Positions 1 to 7,607 of a DNA stretch of 19,414 nucleotides are shown here, piece after piece. The position numbers and the translations under genes were made by a program. The stretch is from NCBI GenBank assembly GCA_016188575.1, contig JACPHN010000211.1, positions 1 to 19,414 on the forward strand. The letters run 5' to 3'. The notes under the pieces were generated by a model that saw only the letters and a program-made list of their open reading frames with translations, did no database searches and had not been told where the DNA came from. Each line of letters begins with the position of its first letter. Position 1 is the stretch's first letter. Origin of the DNA: Candidatus Schekmanbacteria bacterium (GTDB lineage: Bacteria > CSSED10-310 > JACPHN01).

Positions 1-140
1 TCCATGATGGCAAATGCCGTGCGCTCGTCGCAGCCGACCTGGTACATGAATGACGTTTCATCCGCCTGGCCGAAAGTCATTGTTCCGAGGCAGAGGCTGG
101 AGACTTCGAGGCCCGTGCGGCCGAGTCGACGATAGCTCAT
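1..140 (-). CDS. Aldo/keto reductase, N-terminal part (runs off the left edge)
   Basis: Forty-six codons are visible, read leftwards from the ATG at 140. The peptide starts MSYRRLGRTGLEVSSLCLGT and continues MTFG. This is the classic N-terminus of the aldo/keto reductase superfamily, whose first strand leads into the (beta/alpha)8 barrel that binds NADPH and reduces carbonyl substrates in the cytoplasm. The catalytic Asp, Tyr, Lys and His lie beyond the window, so activity and substrate cannot be judged. A GAGGAGA ribosome-binding site sits about 7 bases before the ATG. The gene begins only 21 bases after the stop of the acyl-CoA synthetase on the same strand, which suggests a two-gene operon. 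The family call is firm from the N-terminal motif; the subfamily is unknown. Confidence 0.8.
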   Translation of the reverse strand, partial: MSYRRLGRTGLEVSSLCLGTMTFGQADETSFMYQVGCDERTAFAIM

Positions 141-161
141 GGTGTTTCTCCTCGCGCGCGA

Positions 162-2285
162 TCAGAGCAGAATGCGGGCGTCCACGACCGTGGCGCCGGA
201 GCCGACCGGACCGACGATCAGTGGGTTGATGTCCAGCTCGGTCACCTCCGGTAGCTCGATGGCGAGCTGTGACAGGCGCTGCAGACACGTCGCGATGGCA
301 GCGCGGTCCGCGGGCGGCGCGCCGCGCACACCTGCAAGCAGGTTGGCGGCACGGATGCCCGCCACCATACGTTCCGCGCCGTAGCGGCGCACGGGCGCCA
401 GGCGAAAAGTGACGTCGCGCAGCGTTTCCACCCAGATGCCGCCAAGGCCAAACATCAAGATCGGTCCAAAGTGAGGATCTCTGCGCAGTCCGATAATCGT
501 CTCGATTCCACCGCCGACCTGCCGCTGCACGAAGGCGCCGACCAGAGCGGCATGCGGCGCCGCGGCGCGCACGTCGCTCAGCAGTTGCTTCCAGGCCAGG
601 CGCATCCCTTCATCGTCCGCGATTCCCAGCCGCACACCGCCGACGTCCACCTTGTGCACGATGTCGGGGGACACAATCTTGGCCACGACGGGGTAACCGA
701 CCTCCCGGGCCGCCCGCACAGCGTCTTCTTCCGAGCACGCCAGAATGCCGGGGGCGAGCGGCAGTCCATAGGCGGCTACGACGGCGTGCGCTTCCGGCTC
801 GGGAAGGAATCGGCGCCCCGCGGCGCGGGCGGCGGCGATTACGGTCATCGCTTTTTCCCGATCGACGTCGGCGAAAACGGCAACCTCCGTGCGCGGCCGA
901 TGCCGCCACGCGGCGTAGCGGGCAAGCGCCGCGAATGCCCTCGACGCGTCCTCGGGAAACGGATACCGGGCGATCGCATGCTGGTCGAGCACGTCCAGGG
1001 AGTCTCCGACGTCGTCGAGCGCCATGAAGCAGGCGAAGCAGGGGATCCGCCGCGGCGCCGCCCCAACTTCACCGGCAACTGCGACCGCGATGCGCTCCAG
1101 GCTCGTCAACATTTGAGGCGTCGTGATCACGATCAGGCCATCGACGGCCTCGTCCCGCAGAACGCAATGCAGCGCCGCTCGGTACCGGTCCGCGTCGGCG
1201 TCGCCGACGAGGTCGACGGGATTGCGCACGCTGGCCGTGGGGGGCAACACGGCGCGCAGCCTTGTCCGGGTCTCCGCCCCGAGCGTCGCGAGATCCAGCC
1301 CACGCCGAATCGCCGCGTCCGTCGCCATGATCCCCGGCCCACCCGCGTTGGTAACGATGGCGACGCGATTTCCGTGCGGCAGCGGCTGAGTCGCGAAGGC
1401 GACGGCATACTCGAATAGCTCCTTGATCGAATCCACTCGGAGCACGCCACACTGCTCGAAGATGGACTGATACGCCTCATCGGATCGCGCCAGCGCGCCG
1501 GTATGCGAGGCCGCGGCCTCGGCCCCCGCGCGCGTCCGGCCCGACTTGATCGCGAGTATCGGCTTCTTTTCCGCGATCGTCCGCGCCAGCTCCACGAAGG
1601 TGCGGGGGTCCTCGAGGTCCTCGAGGTACAGCAGGATCACGTCGGTGTCGGGGTCTTCAGCGAGGGCGTCGAGCAGGTGGTTTTCGTTGACCAGCGCCTT
1701 GTTCCCGATGGAGATGAACTTGGAGAGGCCGATGTTCTCCGCGTGTGCGTGCTCGAGCGCGGCGGCGCCCACCGCGCCGCTCTGACTGATGAACGCGATG
1801 CGGCCCGGTCGCGCCGGAATGCGGGCGAAAGTCGCGTTGAGCGAAACCTCCGCGCTGGTGTTGATCACGCCCAGGCAGTTGGGGCCAATGACCGAAATCT
1901 GCCACTCCTTCGCCAGCTCGCGGACTTTTCGCTCGCGCTCCGCGCCCTCGGCGCCGATCTCCTTGAATCCGGCGCTGATGATGATTGCCCCGCTGACTTC
2001 CTTGCGACCGCAAGCTTCCAGCACGGGAGCCACCTGGTCGGCCGGCACGATGATTACGGCCACGTCCACCTCGTCGGGCACGTGGGCGATCGTGCGATAC
2101 GCGCGCACTCCCATGATGCTCCGCGACTGTGGATTTACCGGGTAGACGATACCGCGATAGCCGCCGAGGAGAATGTTCGCAAAAATGGCGCGGCCGAGCG
2201 AGTCGGTCCGATTCGAGGCGCCAATGACAGCAACCGAACGGGGGGAAAGCACCCGCGACAGATCAGAGCGTGGGGAGATGGTCAT
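162..2285 (-). CDS. NDP-forming acyl-CoA synthetase (acetate--CoA ligase family), fused alpha and beta subunits
   Basis: The protein has 707 residues if it starts at the ATG at 2285, which has an AAGAAGG site about 7 bases upstream. The open frame continues upstream but there it crosses a dispersed repeat and the end of the next gene. Residues 10-140 form a CoA-binding Rossmann domain (SVAVIGAS at 17-24, VNPQ at 50-53). Residues 140-460 are the succinyl-CoA-ligase-like flavodoxin domains, with GPNCLG at 134-139, ISQSGAVG at 166-173 and SHTGA around His261, the position of the phospho-histidine in this family. The C-terminal 220 residues are an ATP-grasp domain (VVAKIVSPDIVHKVDVGGV, then ELDINPL near the end). 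Known members interconvert acyl-CoA plus NDP and phosphate with acid plus NTP. The acyl substrate cannot be read from the sequence. No GNAT acetyltransferase domain is present, so it is not a Pat-type fusion. Confidence 0.9.
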   Translation of the reverse strand: MTISPRSDLSRVLSPRSVAVIGASNRTDSLGRAIFANILLGGYRGIVYPVNPQSRSIMGVRAYRTIAHVPDEVDVAVIIVPADQVAPVLEACGRKEVSGAIIISAGFKEIGAEGAERERKVRELAKEWQISVIGPNCLGVINTSAEVSLNATFARIPARPGRIAFISQSGAVGAAALEHAHAENIGLSKFISIGNKALVNENHLLDALAEDPDTDVILLYLEDLEDPRTFVELARTIAEKKPILAIKSGRTRAGAEAAASHTGALARSDEAYQSIFEQCGVLRVDSIKELFEYAVAFATQPLPHGNRVAIVTNAGGPGIMATDAAIRRGLDLATLGAETRTRLRAVLPPTASVRNPVDLVGDADADRYRAALHCVLRDEAVDGLIVITTPQMLTSLERIAVAVAGEVGAAPRRIPCFACFMALDDVGDSLDVLDQHAIARYPFPEDASRAFAALARYAAWRHRPRTEVAVFADVDREKAMTVIAAARAAGRRFLPEPEAHAVVAAYGLPLAPGILACSEEDAVRAAREVGYPVVAKIVSPDIVHKVDVGGVRLGIADDEGMRLAWKQLLSDVRAAAPHAALVGAFVQRQVGGGIETIIGLRRDPHFGPILMFGLGGIWVETLRDVTFRLAPVRRYGAERMVAGIRAANLLAGVRGAPPADRAAIATCLQRLSQLAIELPEVTELDINPLIVGPVGSGATVVDARILL

Positions 2286-2334
2286 GGCGGCCCTTCTTAG
2301 TGCGGAACGGGGTGGGCGGCAAGCGGCGCGGATT

Positions 2335-2400
2335 GCGCATCGTGAAGACCCCCCACCGCACCTCTCACCGCGGGCGGGGGGCGGGACGGAGAGGGCCACC
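2335..2400. repeat. Dispersed repeat, copy A
   Basis: The stretch begins GCGCATCGTGAAGACCCCCC followed by ACCGCACCT and a G-rich half. Copy B at 5369 matches the first 29 bases with about two differences (GCGCATCATGAAGACCCCCC then ATCGCACCT). It overlaps the last codons and stop of the strictosidine-synthase-like gene, so that protein's C-terminal GGPLRPAPRPR is partly repeat-encoded. Such C-rich to G-rich palindromic repeats between genes are common in high-GC proteobacteria; any function here is unknown. Confidence 0.6.
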
Positions 2401-3519
2401 CGCCGCGGCGCGCAGGTCCGCGGGCAAGGGCATGCGCGCGATGCCGTGATCGTGCAGGCTCGCCAGGTACAGGAAGTCGCCGTGCTCGACCGCGTTGGTG
2501 ATGGGTGCATAGGCGCTCGACGTCGCGGCGTGCAGGCTGGTCACGGTGCGTCCGTCCAGGTCCAATTTCAGCGCGAGCCCGTAGTGATCCGGTTCGGGAG
2601 TAAGAGCCGCGGGCAGGCGAAGCAACACCTTGCGCAGGGCGGGATGTGGTAGAAGCGCGTCCAGAGTGGCGTTGCGGCGGGTGAATAACGCCACCCAAAA
2701 GCCGTCGCGACCGTTGAACGAGACGCCGTCCGGAAAGCCCGGGAGGTTATCGGCAAACACTTCCAGCTCGCCGGCGCGGGCTCCTTTCAGCCAGCGACGC
2801 AGCAGGCGGTAGCGGGTCGTCTCGGCAACCAGCACAAAGGTATCGCCGGGACCGAGCGCGACACCGTTCGCAAAGTACAGCGAACGTTCCACGACGCGCA
2901 GGACTCGATCGCGAGGGTCGTACGACAGCAGTCTGCCGTTTGCTCGGCTTTCGAGAATGTCGAGCTCGTACTCCTTTTGGTGGTACTTGAAGGACGCGTC
3001 GGAAAAGTAGACGGTGCCGTCCCGGGCGATGTCCAGGTCATCCGTAAATCCGAATTTCTGGCCGTCGGCCGCGGTGGCCAGCACAGTCAGCTCGCCGGTG
3101 TCCGGGAGAATGCGCAAGAGACCGCGGTAGGCGTCGGCTACCAGGAGAGCACCCGTCGGGTCCAGGGCGAGTCCGAGGGGACGTCCGCCCGTCCGCGCGA
3201 TCGTGCGCTCGCCCCCTTCGCCGCCGCCGCCTCGGGCGCGGGAGTCAACGCGGACGATGCGGCCGTCGGCGGTGCCCGCGAACAGGTCGCCCGCCGCGGT
3301 AACCGCGACGTCCTCGGACCCCGGGCACCGCGCCTCGCACAGGCGCGCGAGACCCGCAAACCCGCGGTGCGGCGCGAGCGCGCCGGTCCATGATGGCGCC
3401 GGGGGCGGTGACCAGGCCACCGGGTCGATCGGCACGGGCCAGAATGCGACGTAGCTTCCAGCAGCGGCGATGGCAACAGCAATGGCGATCAGCGGATAAC
3501 GGCGGTGCGGGCTTCTCAC
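2365..3519 (-). CDS. SMP-30/strictosidine synthase-like beta-propeller protein, membrane-anchored
   Basis: The protein has 384 residues and starts at a GTG with AGGAAAG about 5 bases upstream. Residues 9-27 are a hydrophobic signal anchor, so the propeller is probably outside the inner membrane. The strictosidine-synthase conserved region is clear: TDDLDIARDGTVYFSD at 159-174, LYFANGVAL at 214-222, VAETTRYRLLRRWL at 231-244 and DNLPGFPDGVSF at 257-268. These are hallmarks of the APMAP/strictosidine-synthase/SMP-30 propellers, whose bacterial members are mostly presumed lactonases or esterases. The plant strictosidine reaction should not be assumed. The gene lies between rmuC (88-base gap) and the acyl-CoA synthetase on the same strand. 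Its extreme C-terminus runs into a dispersed repeat, so the native end may once have been different. Confidence 0.85.
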   Translation of the reverse strand: MRSPHRRYPLIAIAVAIAAAGSYVAFWPVPIDPVAWSPPPAPSWTGALAPHRGFAGLARLCEARCPGSEDVAVTAAGDLFAGTADGRIVRVDSRARGGGGEGGERTIARTGGRPLGLALDPTGALLVADAYRGLLRILPDTGELTVLATAADGQKFGFTDDLDIARDGTVYFSDASFKYHQKEYELDILESRANGRLLSYDPRDRVLRVVERSLYFANGVALGPGDTFVLVAETTRYRLLRRWLKGARAGELEVFADNLPGFPDGVSFNGRDGFWVALFTRRNATLDALLPHPALRKVLLRLPAALTPEPDHYGLALKLDLDGRTVTSLHAATSSAYAPITNAVEHGDFLYLASLHDHGIARMPLPADLRAAAGGPLRPAPRPR

Positions 3520-3550
3520 GTCGACTTTCCTGGTGTCTGGGAACGCGGTG

Positions 3551-3576
3551 CCGGCGGATGCCTGTCGGTCCGCCGG
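3551..3576 (-). terminator. Perfect 8-bp inverted repeat after rmuC, possible terminator
   Basis: CCGGCGGA at 3551-3558 pairs perfectly with TCCGCCGG at 3569-3576 around a 10-base loop. It lies 32 bases past the rmuC stop and 31 bases before the next start on the same strand. No T run follows on the minus strand, so intrinsic termination is uncertain; it could instead stabilise an mRNA end. Confidence 0.35.
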
Positions 3577-3607
3577 AAGATGAGGCTATCGGCTAGCCGC
3601 GCGCCTG

Positions 3608-5203
3608 TCATGGAATCAAGTCTCCCGCGGAGGCAGGCGATGGGAGTGCTCGGCTGTCGCCCAAAGATCTGAGATGGCGGTCGTAGCTTTGGAGAATGGG
3701 GATATCGCCACCGGCGCCAGCTCCGAAGTCGTGAAGCCGCCGGGCCGCCGGAAGCACGCGATGCTCGAGCGAGCCGACGGCCGCGTTGTACGCATCCGCG
3801 GCGGATTCCAGGCCTTTTCGCAGCGCCGTGAAGTGCTCCGTGAGCGCGCGGACACGTTCGTGGAGCTCTTTTCCGAGGAGGCAGATGGCGCTCGCGTTTT
3901 CCTGCGTGCGCTCCTGGCGCCATGCGTACGCCACCGCGCGCAGCAAGGCGATGAGCGTCGTCGGCGTTGCGATGAGGACGTGGTCGTTGACTCCAAGCTC
4001 GATCAGGCCCGGGTCCTGCTCGAGGGCGGCGGCGAAGAAGCTCTCTCCCGGCAGGAACATGACGACGAACTCCGGGGTATGGCGGAGGGAACGCCAGTAG
4101 GCCTTGCTGCCAAGCGCGTGCAGATGGGTGCGAAGCTGGCGCGCGTGGTCGGCGAGCCGGCCCGCGCGGACGGCGTCGTCCCGCGTCTCGTGCGCTTCCA
4201 GGTAGGCTTGCAGGGGCGCCTTTGCATCCACAACCACGCAGCGCTCACCCGGCAGACGCACGACAAGGTCCGGGCGAATCGTCCGGTCGGCGGTGGTGAT
4301 CGTCGGTTGGGTGACGAAGTCGCAGTGCTCGACCAGACCCGCGAGCTCGACGACGCGGCGCAGTTGCATTTCTCCCCAGCGACCGCGGATCTGCGGGGTG
4401 CGCAACGCCGCCGCCAGGTTCGATGTTTCCGCCCGCAGTCGCTCCTGGGTTTCACCTACCTGCCGCAGCTCCTGGATGAGCCCGCCGTAGGCCTCCCGGC
4501 GGGTCTGCTCGACCGCGGCAATCTTGGCGTCGACTTTTTGGGGCGTCGCGCGCAGCGGGGCCATCAGGCCGTCCAGGGATCGGCGGCGCATTTCGAGCTC
4601 GGCGGTCGCGGCGAGCTGCTGCTTGTCCAGGACCGCGCGCGCGAGGTCGAGGAAAGTCCCGGCGTGTTGCTGAAGCGCGTCGGAGGCCAGCGACTTGAAC
4701 GTGTCGGTGAGCCGGGCGCGCGCCTCCTGGAGGAGCACGAGTTTTTCCGCGGCCGCGTTGCGCTCGGCAGTGAGCTCGGCGGTGCTTTTCGCGACCGCTG
4801 CTCGGAGCTCTCCGGTTTCCGCATGTAGCGCTTCGAGCTGCTCGGCCCGCGTGCGGACCAGGGCCTCAAGCTCGGGGAGTTGGCGACAGCGCTCGAGTGC
4901 CGCGGCGCGCGCCTCGCACTCGGAGCGAAGGCGATCCGACAGCGCCGTCACCGCGGCCTCTAGCGTGCTGATCCGGGCGGTGCGTTCACTGATTCGCTCG
5001 GCGGACCGCATGCGCTCTTCTTCCGCGCCGCGCGACGCCGCCTCTGCCTGGCTGGTCAGGGTGTCAATCGACTGGAGTAGCTTTCGCATTCGCGACTGCA
5101 CGCCAAACCGAATCAGGGCTGCGGACAGCAGTACGCCGAGACTGAAGACCGCAAGGGCGGTCCAGGGATCGGCGCCAATGGCTTGGGCGAGACGTTCGAG
5201 CAA
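3608..5203 (-). CDS. rmuC: DNA recombination protein RmuC
   Basis: The protein has 531 residues from the chosen TTG at 5203; E. coli RmuC has about 475. Residues 13-33 are one membrane segment (PWTALAVFSLGVLLSAALIRF), followed by about 150 residues of Glu/Arg/Ala-rich coiled coil. The conserved RmuC domain follows: RGRWGEMQLRRVVELAG, then IRPDLVVRLPGERCVVVDAKAPL around residue 325, then VMFLPGESFFAAAL and IATPTTLIALLRAVAYAW. The family limits DNA inversion and rearrangement at repeats, is predicted to have a nuclease-like fold, and is anchored to the membrane. The longer open frame to 5542 was rejected because its extra N-terminus is basic, low-complexity, and crosses a hairpin and a dispersed repeat. 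No ATG lies between those and the membrane segment, so the start is inferred; the family call is firm. Confidence 0.9.
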   Translation of the reverse strand: MLERLAQAIGADPWTALAVFSLGVLLSAALIRFGVQSRMRKLLQSIDTLTSQAEAASRGAEEERMRSAERISERTARISTLEAAVTALSDRLRSECEARAAALERCRQLPELEALVRTRAEQLEALHAETGELRAAVAKSTAELTAERNAAAEKLVLLQEARARLTDTFKSLASDALQQHAGTFLDLARAVLDKQQLAATAELEMRRRSLDGLMAPLRATPQKVDAKIAAVEQTRREAYGGLIQELRQVGETQERLRAETSNLAAALRTPQIRGRWGEMQLRRVVELAGLVEHCDFVTQPTITTADRTIRPDLVVRLPGERCVVVDAKAPLQAYLEAHETRDDAVRAGRLADHARQLRTHLHALGSKAYWRSLRHTPEFVVMFLPGESFFAAALEQDPGLIELGVNDHVLIATPTTLIALLRAVAYAWRQERTQENASAICLLGKELHERVRALTEHFTALRKGLESAADAYNAAVGSLEHRVLPAARRLHDFGAGAGGDIPILQSYDRHLRSLGDSRALPSPASAGDLIP

Positions 5204-5287
5204 GGCGGTGCGGTTCCGACAGGAGGGATGAGTAGGCCTACGCCAGGCGCGATGCACTGGGGGCCATCGGGCGGGGATTGTACCGGC

Positions 5288-5318
5288 CCGCGGCCAGGCG
5301 GGCAATCGCCGGCCGCGG
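5288..5318. other. Strong 12-bp GC hairpin with one bulged base
   Basis: CCGCGGCC (5288-5295), a bulged A, and GGCG (5297-5300) pair with CGCC (5307-5310) and GGCCGCGG (5311-5318) around the loop GGCAAT. All twelve pairs are Watson-Crick. It sits about 85 bases upstream of the rmuC start and 200 bases upstream of the pseudokinase start. It could be a leader structure, protein site or repeat remnant. Confidence 0.45.
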
Positions 5319-5368
5319 CACCGGGCATGGGTAGTCCACCGCCGCTGCCACCGCTGGCTGCGCGTAAA

Positions 5369-5440
5369 GCGCATCATGAAGACCCCCCATCGCACCTTCC
5401 CCCGCACGCGGGGGGACGCACGGGAGCGGGGCGCGGTCGC
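5369..5440. repeat. Dispersed repeat, copy B, with a near-perfect hairpin
   Basis: It starts GCGCATCATGAAGACCCCCC and then ATCGCACCTT, matching copy A at 2335 with about two differences over 29 bases. It continues into the palindrome CCCCCGC-AC-GCGGGGG (about 5399-5414) and a G-rich tail. It lies in the divergent gap, about 75 bases before the pseudokinase start. Confidence 0.65.
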
Positions 5441-5516
5441 CTCGACTTCGCGGCGGATCCAGGTTACCATAGCGAAGGTCCGCGCTGGTTGGCGGAATCT
5501 CGAGTGGGGATCTCTC

Positions 5517-7607
5517 GTGGAAACTGATCTGCGCGAAGTCATCGCGGGGCGTTTCGAGGTACGCGAGCTGCTCGAGCGCGACGGGCTTGGAACCTGCTAC
5601 CGCGCGTTCGATCGGGAGCGCATGGCCGAGGTTCGCTTGCGCCGCCTCCATCCCCACCTCGCGCTCGACGCGGTGCTGCGGCGACGGTTCTTGCGCGAGC
5701 TTGCGATCCTGGCGCGCCTGCGTCATCCCGGTGTGCTGGCCGGCTACGAGGCGTTTGCAGCCGGGGCCGATGTTGGATATGCGACGGAGCTTGCCAGGGG
5801 GCCATCCCTTGCGAGCCTCATCGCACGGGGCACAGTTTCCACCGCTTCGGCCCTCGCCTGCATTCGCAACCTCCTCGACGTTCTCGACCACGTCCACGGC
5901 GAAGGGGTTGTTCATCGCGATCTTGCTCCCCGCCACGTCTACCTCGATGCGGAACAAGCTCGGGTCAGCGGTTTTGCGTCCGCACGCGTTGCGGACCTGG
6001 CAACGGTTACGCTTGGCAGCCAGGTCGTGGGATCGCCGCTCTATCTGGCACCCGAGCTATTTCACGGTGCCGCCGCGTCAGCCGCCAGCGACCTGTTCGC
6101 CGCGGGCGCCATCCTCTTTGAGCTGGTTGCGCGGCGCCCGCTGCGGGCTGAAGCGGCGATCGCCGCGCCGGCGGTCGTCGAGCCGCTCGATGTCGAGCGC
6201 TGGTGCGCGCGGCTCGGCTGGAGTGACCCGACGGTGATCGAACGTTCCATCGCAGTGTTGCTCGCGGGGCTCCTGCACCCCGAGCCCACGAGACGGTTTC
6301 AGAGCGGTGCCGAGGCGATCGCGGCAGTGAGCGAAGAAAGCGCCGAGATTGCGCAGGGCGGCGCGTCGCCTTCTTGCCCCGCCTGCGATGAACCGACGAT
6401 CGAACCAGACGGCCTCTGCATCGCTTGCGGCACGTCGGTCGCCGCTATCAAGCGTTGGGGACGTGGCCCTTATGCAGTCATCATGCACCCTTCGCGCCGT
6501 CCGAAGGGGCGGCGGCGCCGTGGCGGCCGAGCCGATTTCTCCGCCTTCGACCCGCGCCGGCGCAGTGTCGCCGTCGCGTTGCTCGAGCTCCTTTACGGCC
6601 CGCTGCCGCCGGGCGAGGCGAGGCGATTGCGCGGCCGCCTGGTCGTCGCGCGGCGCGTCGATCGGCAAACGGCCGAGCGCCTGCGCGCGCTCCTGGCCTG
6701 CCGCGGTTTCCATGCCGCCATCAGGTGGCACGGTGCCGCGGGCGATCTCGCGCTCCGCTTCGTTCTGCGCATGATTCGGGCTGTTCCAAGGCCGCTCGCC
6801 GCCCTCGGCTTGACGATCGGATTCACCGTCCCCGTGCTCGCCGCGATTGCCATGAGCCTGCTCCTCGCGCGCTTCGCACTGACGGGCATACCGCCAAGGA
6901 GCGGGCCCACGACGTTCCTGTCCCTGCTGGCCGGGATCTTCCTGGTGCCAACCCTGTTCTTTCGCTCCCTGCTGTTCACACGCGCCGTCAAAGATGACGC
7001 CCGCAGCGGCGAAGCCTTTCCGCAATCCGACAATCCCATTCTGGGGCTACCGGCGAAAAGCACCGTGGATCGCTATCGCCGCATCGCCGATTCCGATCTC
7101 CGCGGCACCGCGCGCCGGCTGCTCGGGGCCACGCGTGCCGTAGAAGCAGCCTTGCTCGTGGCTCCGGACAGTCCGCCCCGGCAGGCTGCTCGCGCACGGT
7201 TGAATGAGCTTCTGCAGGCGCTTTCGGAGCTGGCGCTCGAGCAGCTCGCAGCGCTGCCGGCGGTGGTGTCGGAACGTCAGGCCGAGCTGTTGCTTGAAGC
7301 CCAGGGCCTGGAGGTGCGACTCGCGGTCGCCCCCGACTCCGAACGTTCCGACCTCGAGCAAAGCCGTGTGGAGATTGACCGCGCGCTCGATCGCCTCAAC
7401 GAGGCCGCTCAGGCGCGCGTCAGCGTCGTTGCCCGCGTGGAGCGGTGCACCCTGGCGCTGCGGCGAACCAGAGCGACTCTCCACCAACAGGAACATCGCG
7501 TCCTTGCCGCGCGCCTCGATCTGCTCCTCGGCGAGCTTGCGGCGCCCGCGATGGGCAGCGCGCCGCAGCCTCATTCCCCAACCGCGACAGCGAGCTCGTG
7601 GACGTGA
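5517..7607 (+). CDS. Membrane pseudokinase with zinc ribbon (inactive sister of the next gene)
   Basis: The protein has 696 residues from the GTG at 5517 (TGGGGA about 6 bases upstream). This start gives VETDLREVIAGRFEV, matching the N-terminus of the next protein. Residues 11-265 are a Hanks-type kinase fold: RELAIL with the alphaC Glu61, HRD at 133-135, APE at 178-180, Asp192 and RRF near 259. Key residues are lost. The VAIK lysine aligns with Arg42, the HRDxKPxN lysine with Ala137 and its asparagine with His140, and DFG reads GFA at 152-154. Phosphotransfer is therefore unlikely. A zinc ribbon follows (C287-x2-C290, C301-x2-C304), then a basic stretch, a small alpha/beta segment (about 373-405), two membrane segments (about 426-451 and 465-487), and a long helical tail rich in Leu, Glu and Arg. 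The stop overlaps the GTG of its paralogue. A role as allosteric partner or scaffold of the sister kinase is inferred. Confidence 0.85.
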   Translation: METDLREVIAGRFEVRELLERDGLGTCYRAFDRERMAEVRLRRLHPHLALDAVLRRRFLRELAILARLRHPGVLAGYEAFAAGADVGYATELARGPSLASLIARGTVSTASALACIRNLLDVLDHVHGEGVVHRDLAPRHVYLDAEQARVSGFASARVADLATVTLGSQVVGSPLYLAPELFHGAAASAASDLFAAGAILFELVARRPLRAEAAIAAPAVVEPLDVERWCARLGWSDPTVIERSIAVLLAGLLHPEPTRRFQSGAEAIAAVSEESAEIAQGGASPSCPACDEPTIEPDGLCIACGTSVAAIKRWGRGPYAVIMHPSRRPKGRRRRGGRADFSAFDPRRRSVAVALLELLYGPLPPGEARRLRGRLVVARRVDRQTAERLRALLACRGFHAAIRWHGAAGDLALRFVLRMIRAVPRPLAALGLTIGFTVPVLAAIAMSLLLARFALTGIPPRSGPTTFLSLLAGIFLVPTLFFRSLLFTRAVKDDARSGEAFPQSDNPILGLPAKSTVDRYRRIADSDLRGTARRLLGATRAVEAALLVAPDSPPRQAARARLNELLQALSELALEQLAALPAVVSERQAELLLEAQGLEVRLAVAPDSERSDLEQSRVEIDRALDRLNEAAQARVSVVARVERCTLALRRTRATLHQQEHRVLAARLDLLLGELAAPAMGSAPQPHSPTATASSWT

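Larger units (their letters stand above)
5204..5516. other. Divergent intergenic region between rmuC and the pseudokinase gene
   Basis: This 313-base gap must hold promoters for both directions, but no convincing -35/-10 pair was found in the GC-rich sequence. It contains a strong bulged hairpin at 5288-5318 and dispersed repeat copy B at 5369-5440. Frames open across it on both strands encode basic low-complexity peptides and are not regarded as coding. Confidence 0.6.

Noticed and set aside
471-1418. Plus-strand open frame (315 codons) opposite the acyl-CoA synthetase
   Set aside because: It is a shadow of a clear ATP-grasp and CoA-binding protein on the other strand; its composition is Arg/Gly/His-rich with no motif.
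3674-4828. Long plus-strand open frame (384 codons) opposite rmuC
   Set aside because: It is antisense to a well-supported RmuC coding region, has no recognisable domain, and long antisense frames are expected in DNA this GC-rich.
5204-5542. N-terminal extension of RmuC up to 5542, overlapping the pseudokinase start
   Set aside because: The added residues are Arg/Trp/Pro-rich low complexity and cover a hairpin and a dispersed repeat; RmuC proteins begin close to their membrane segment.
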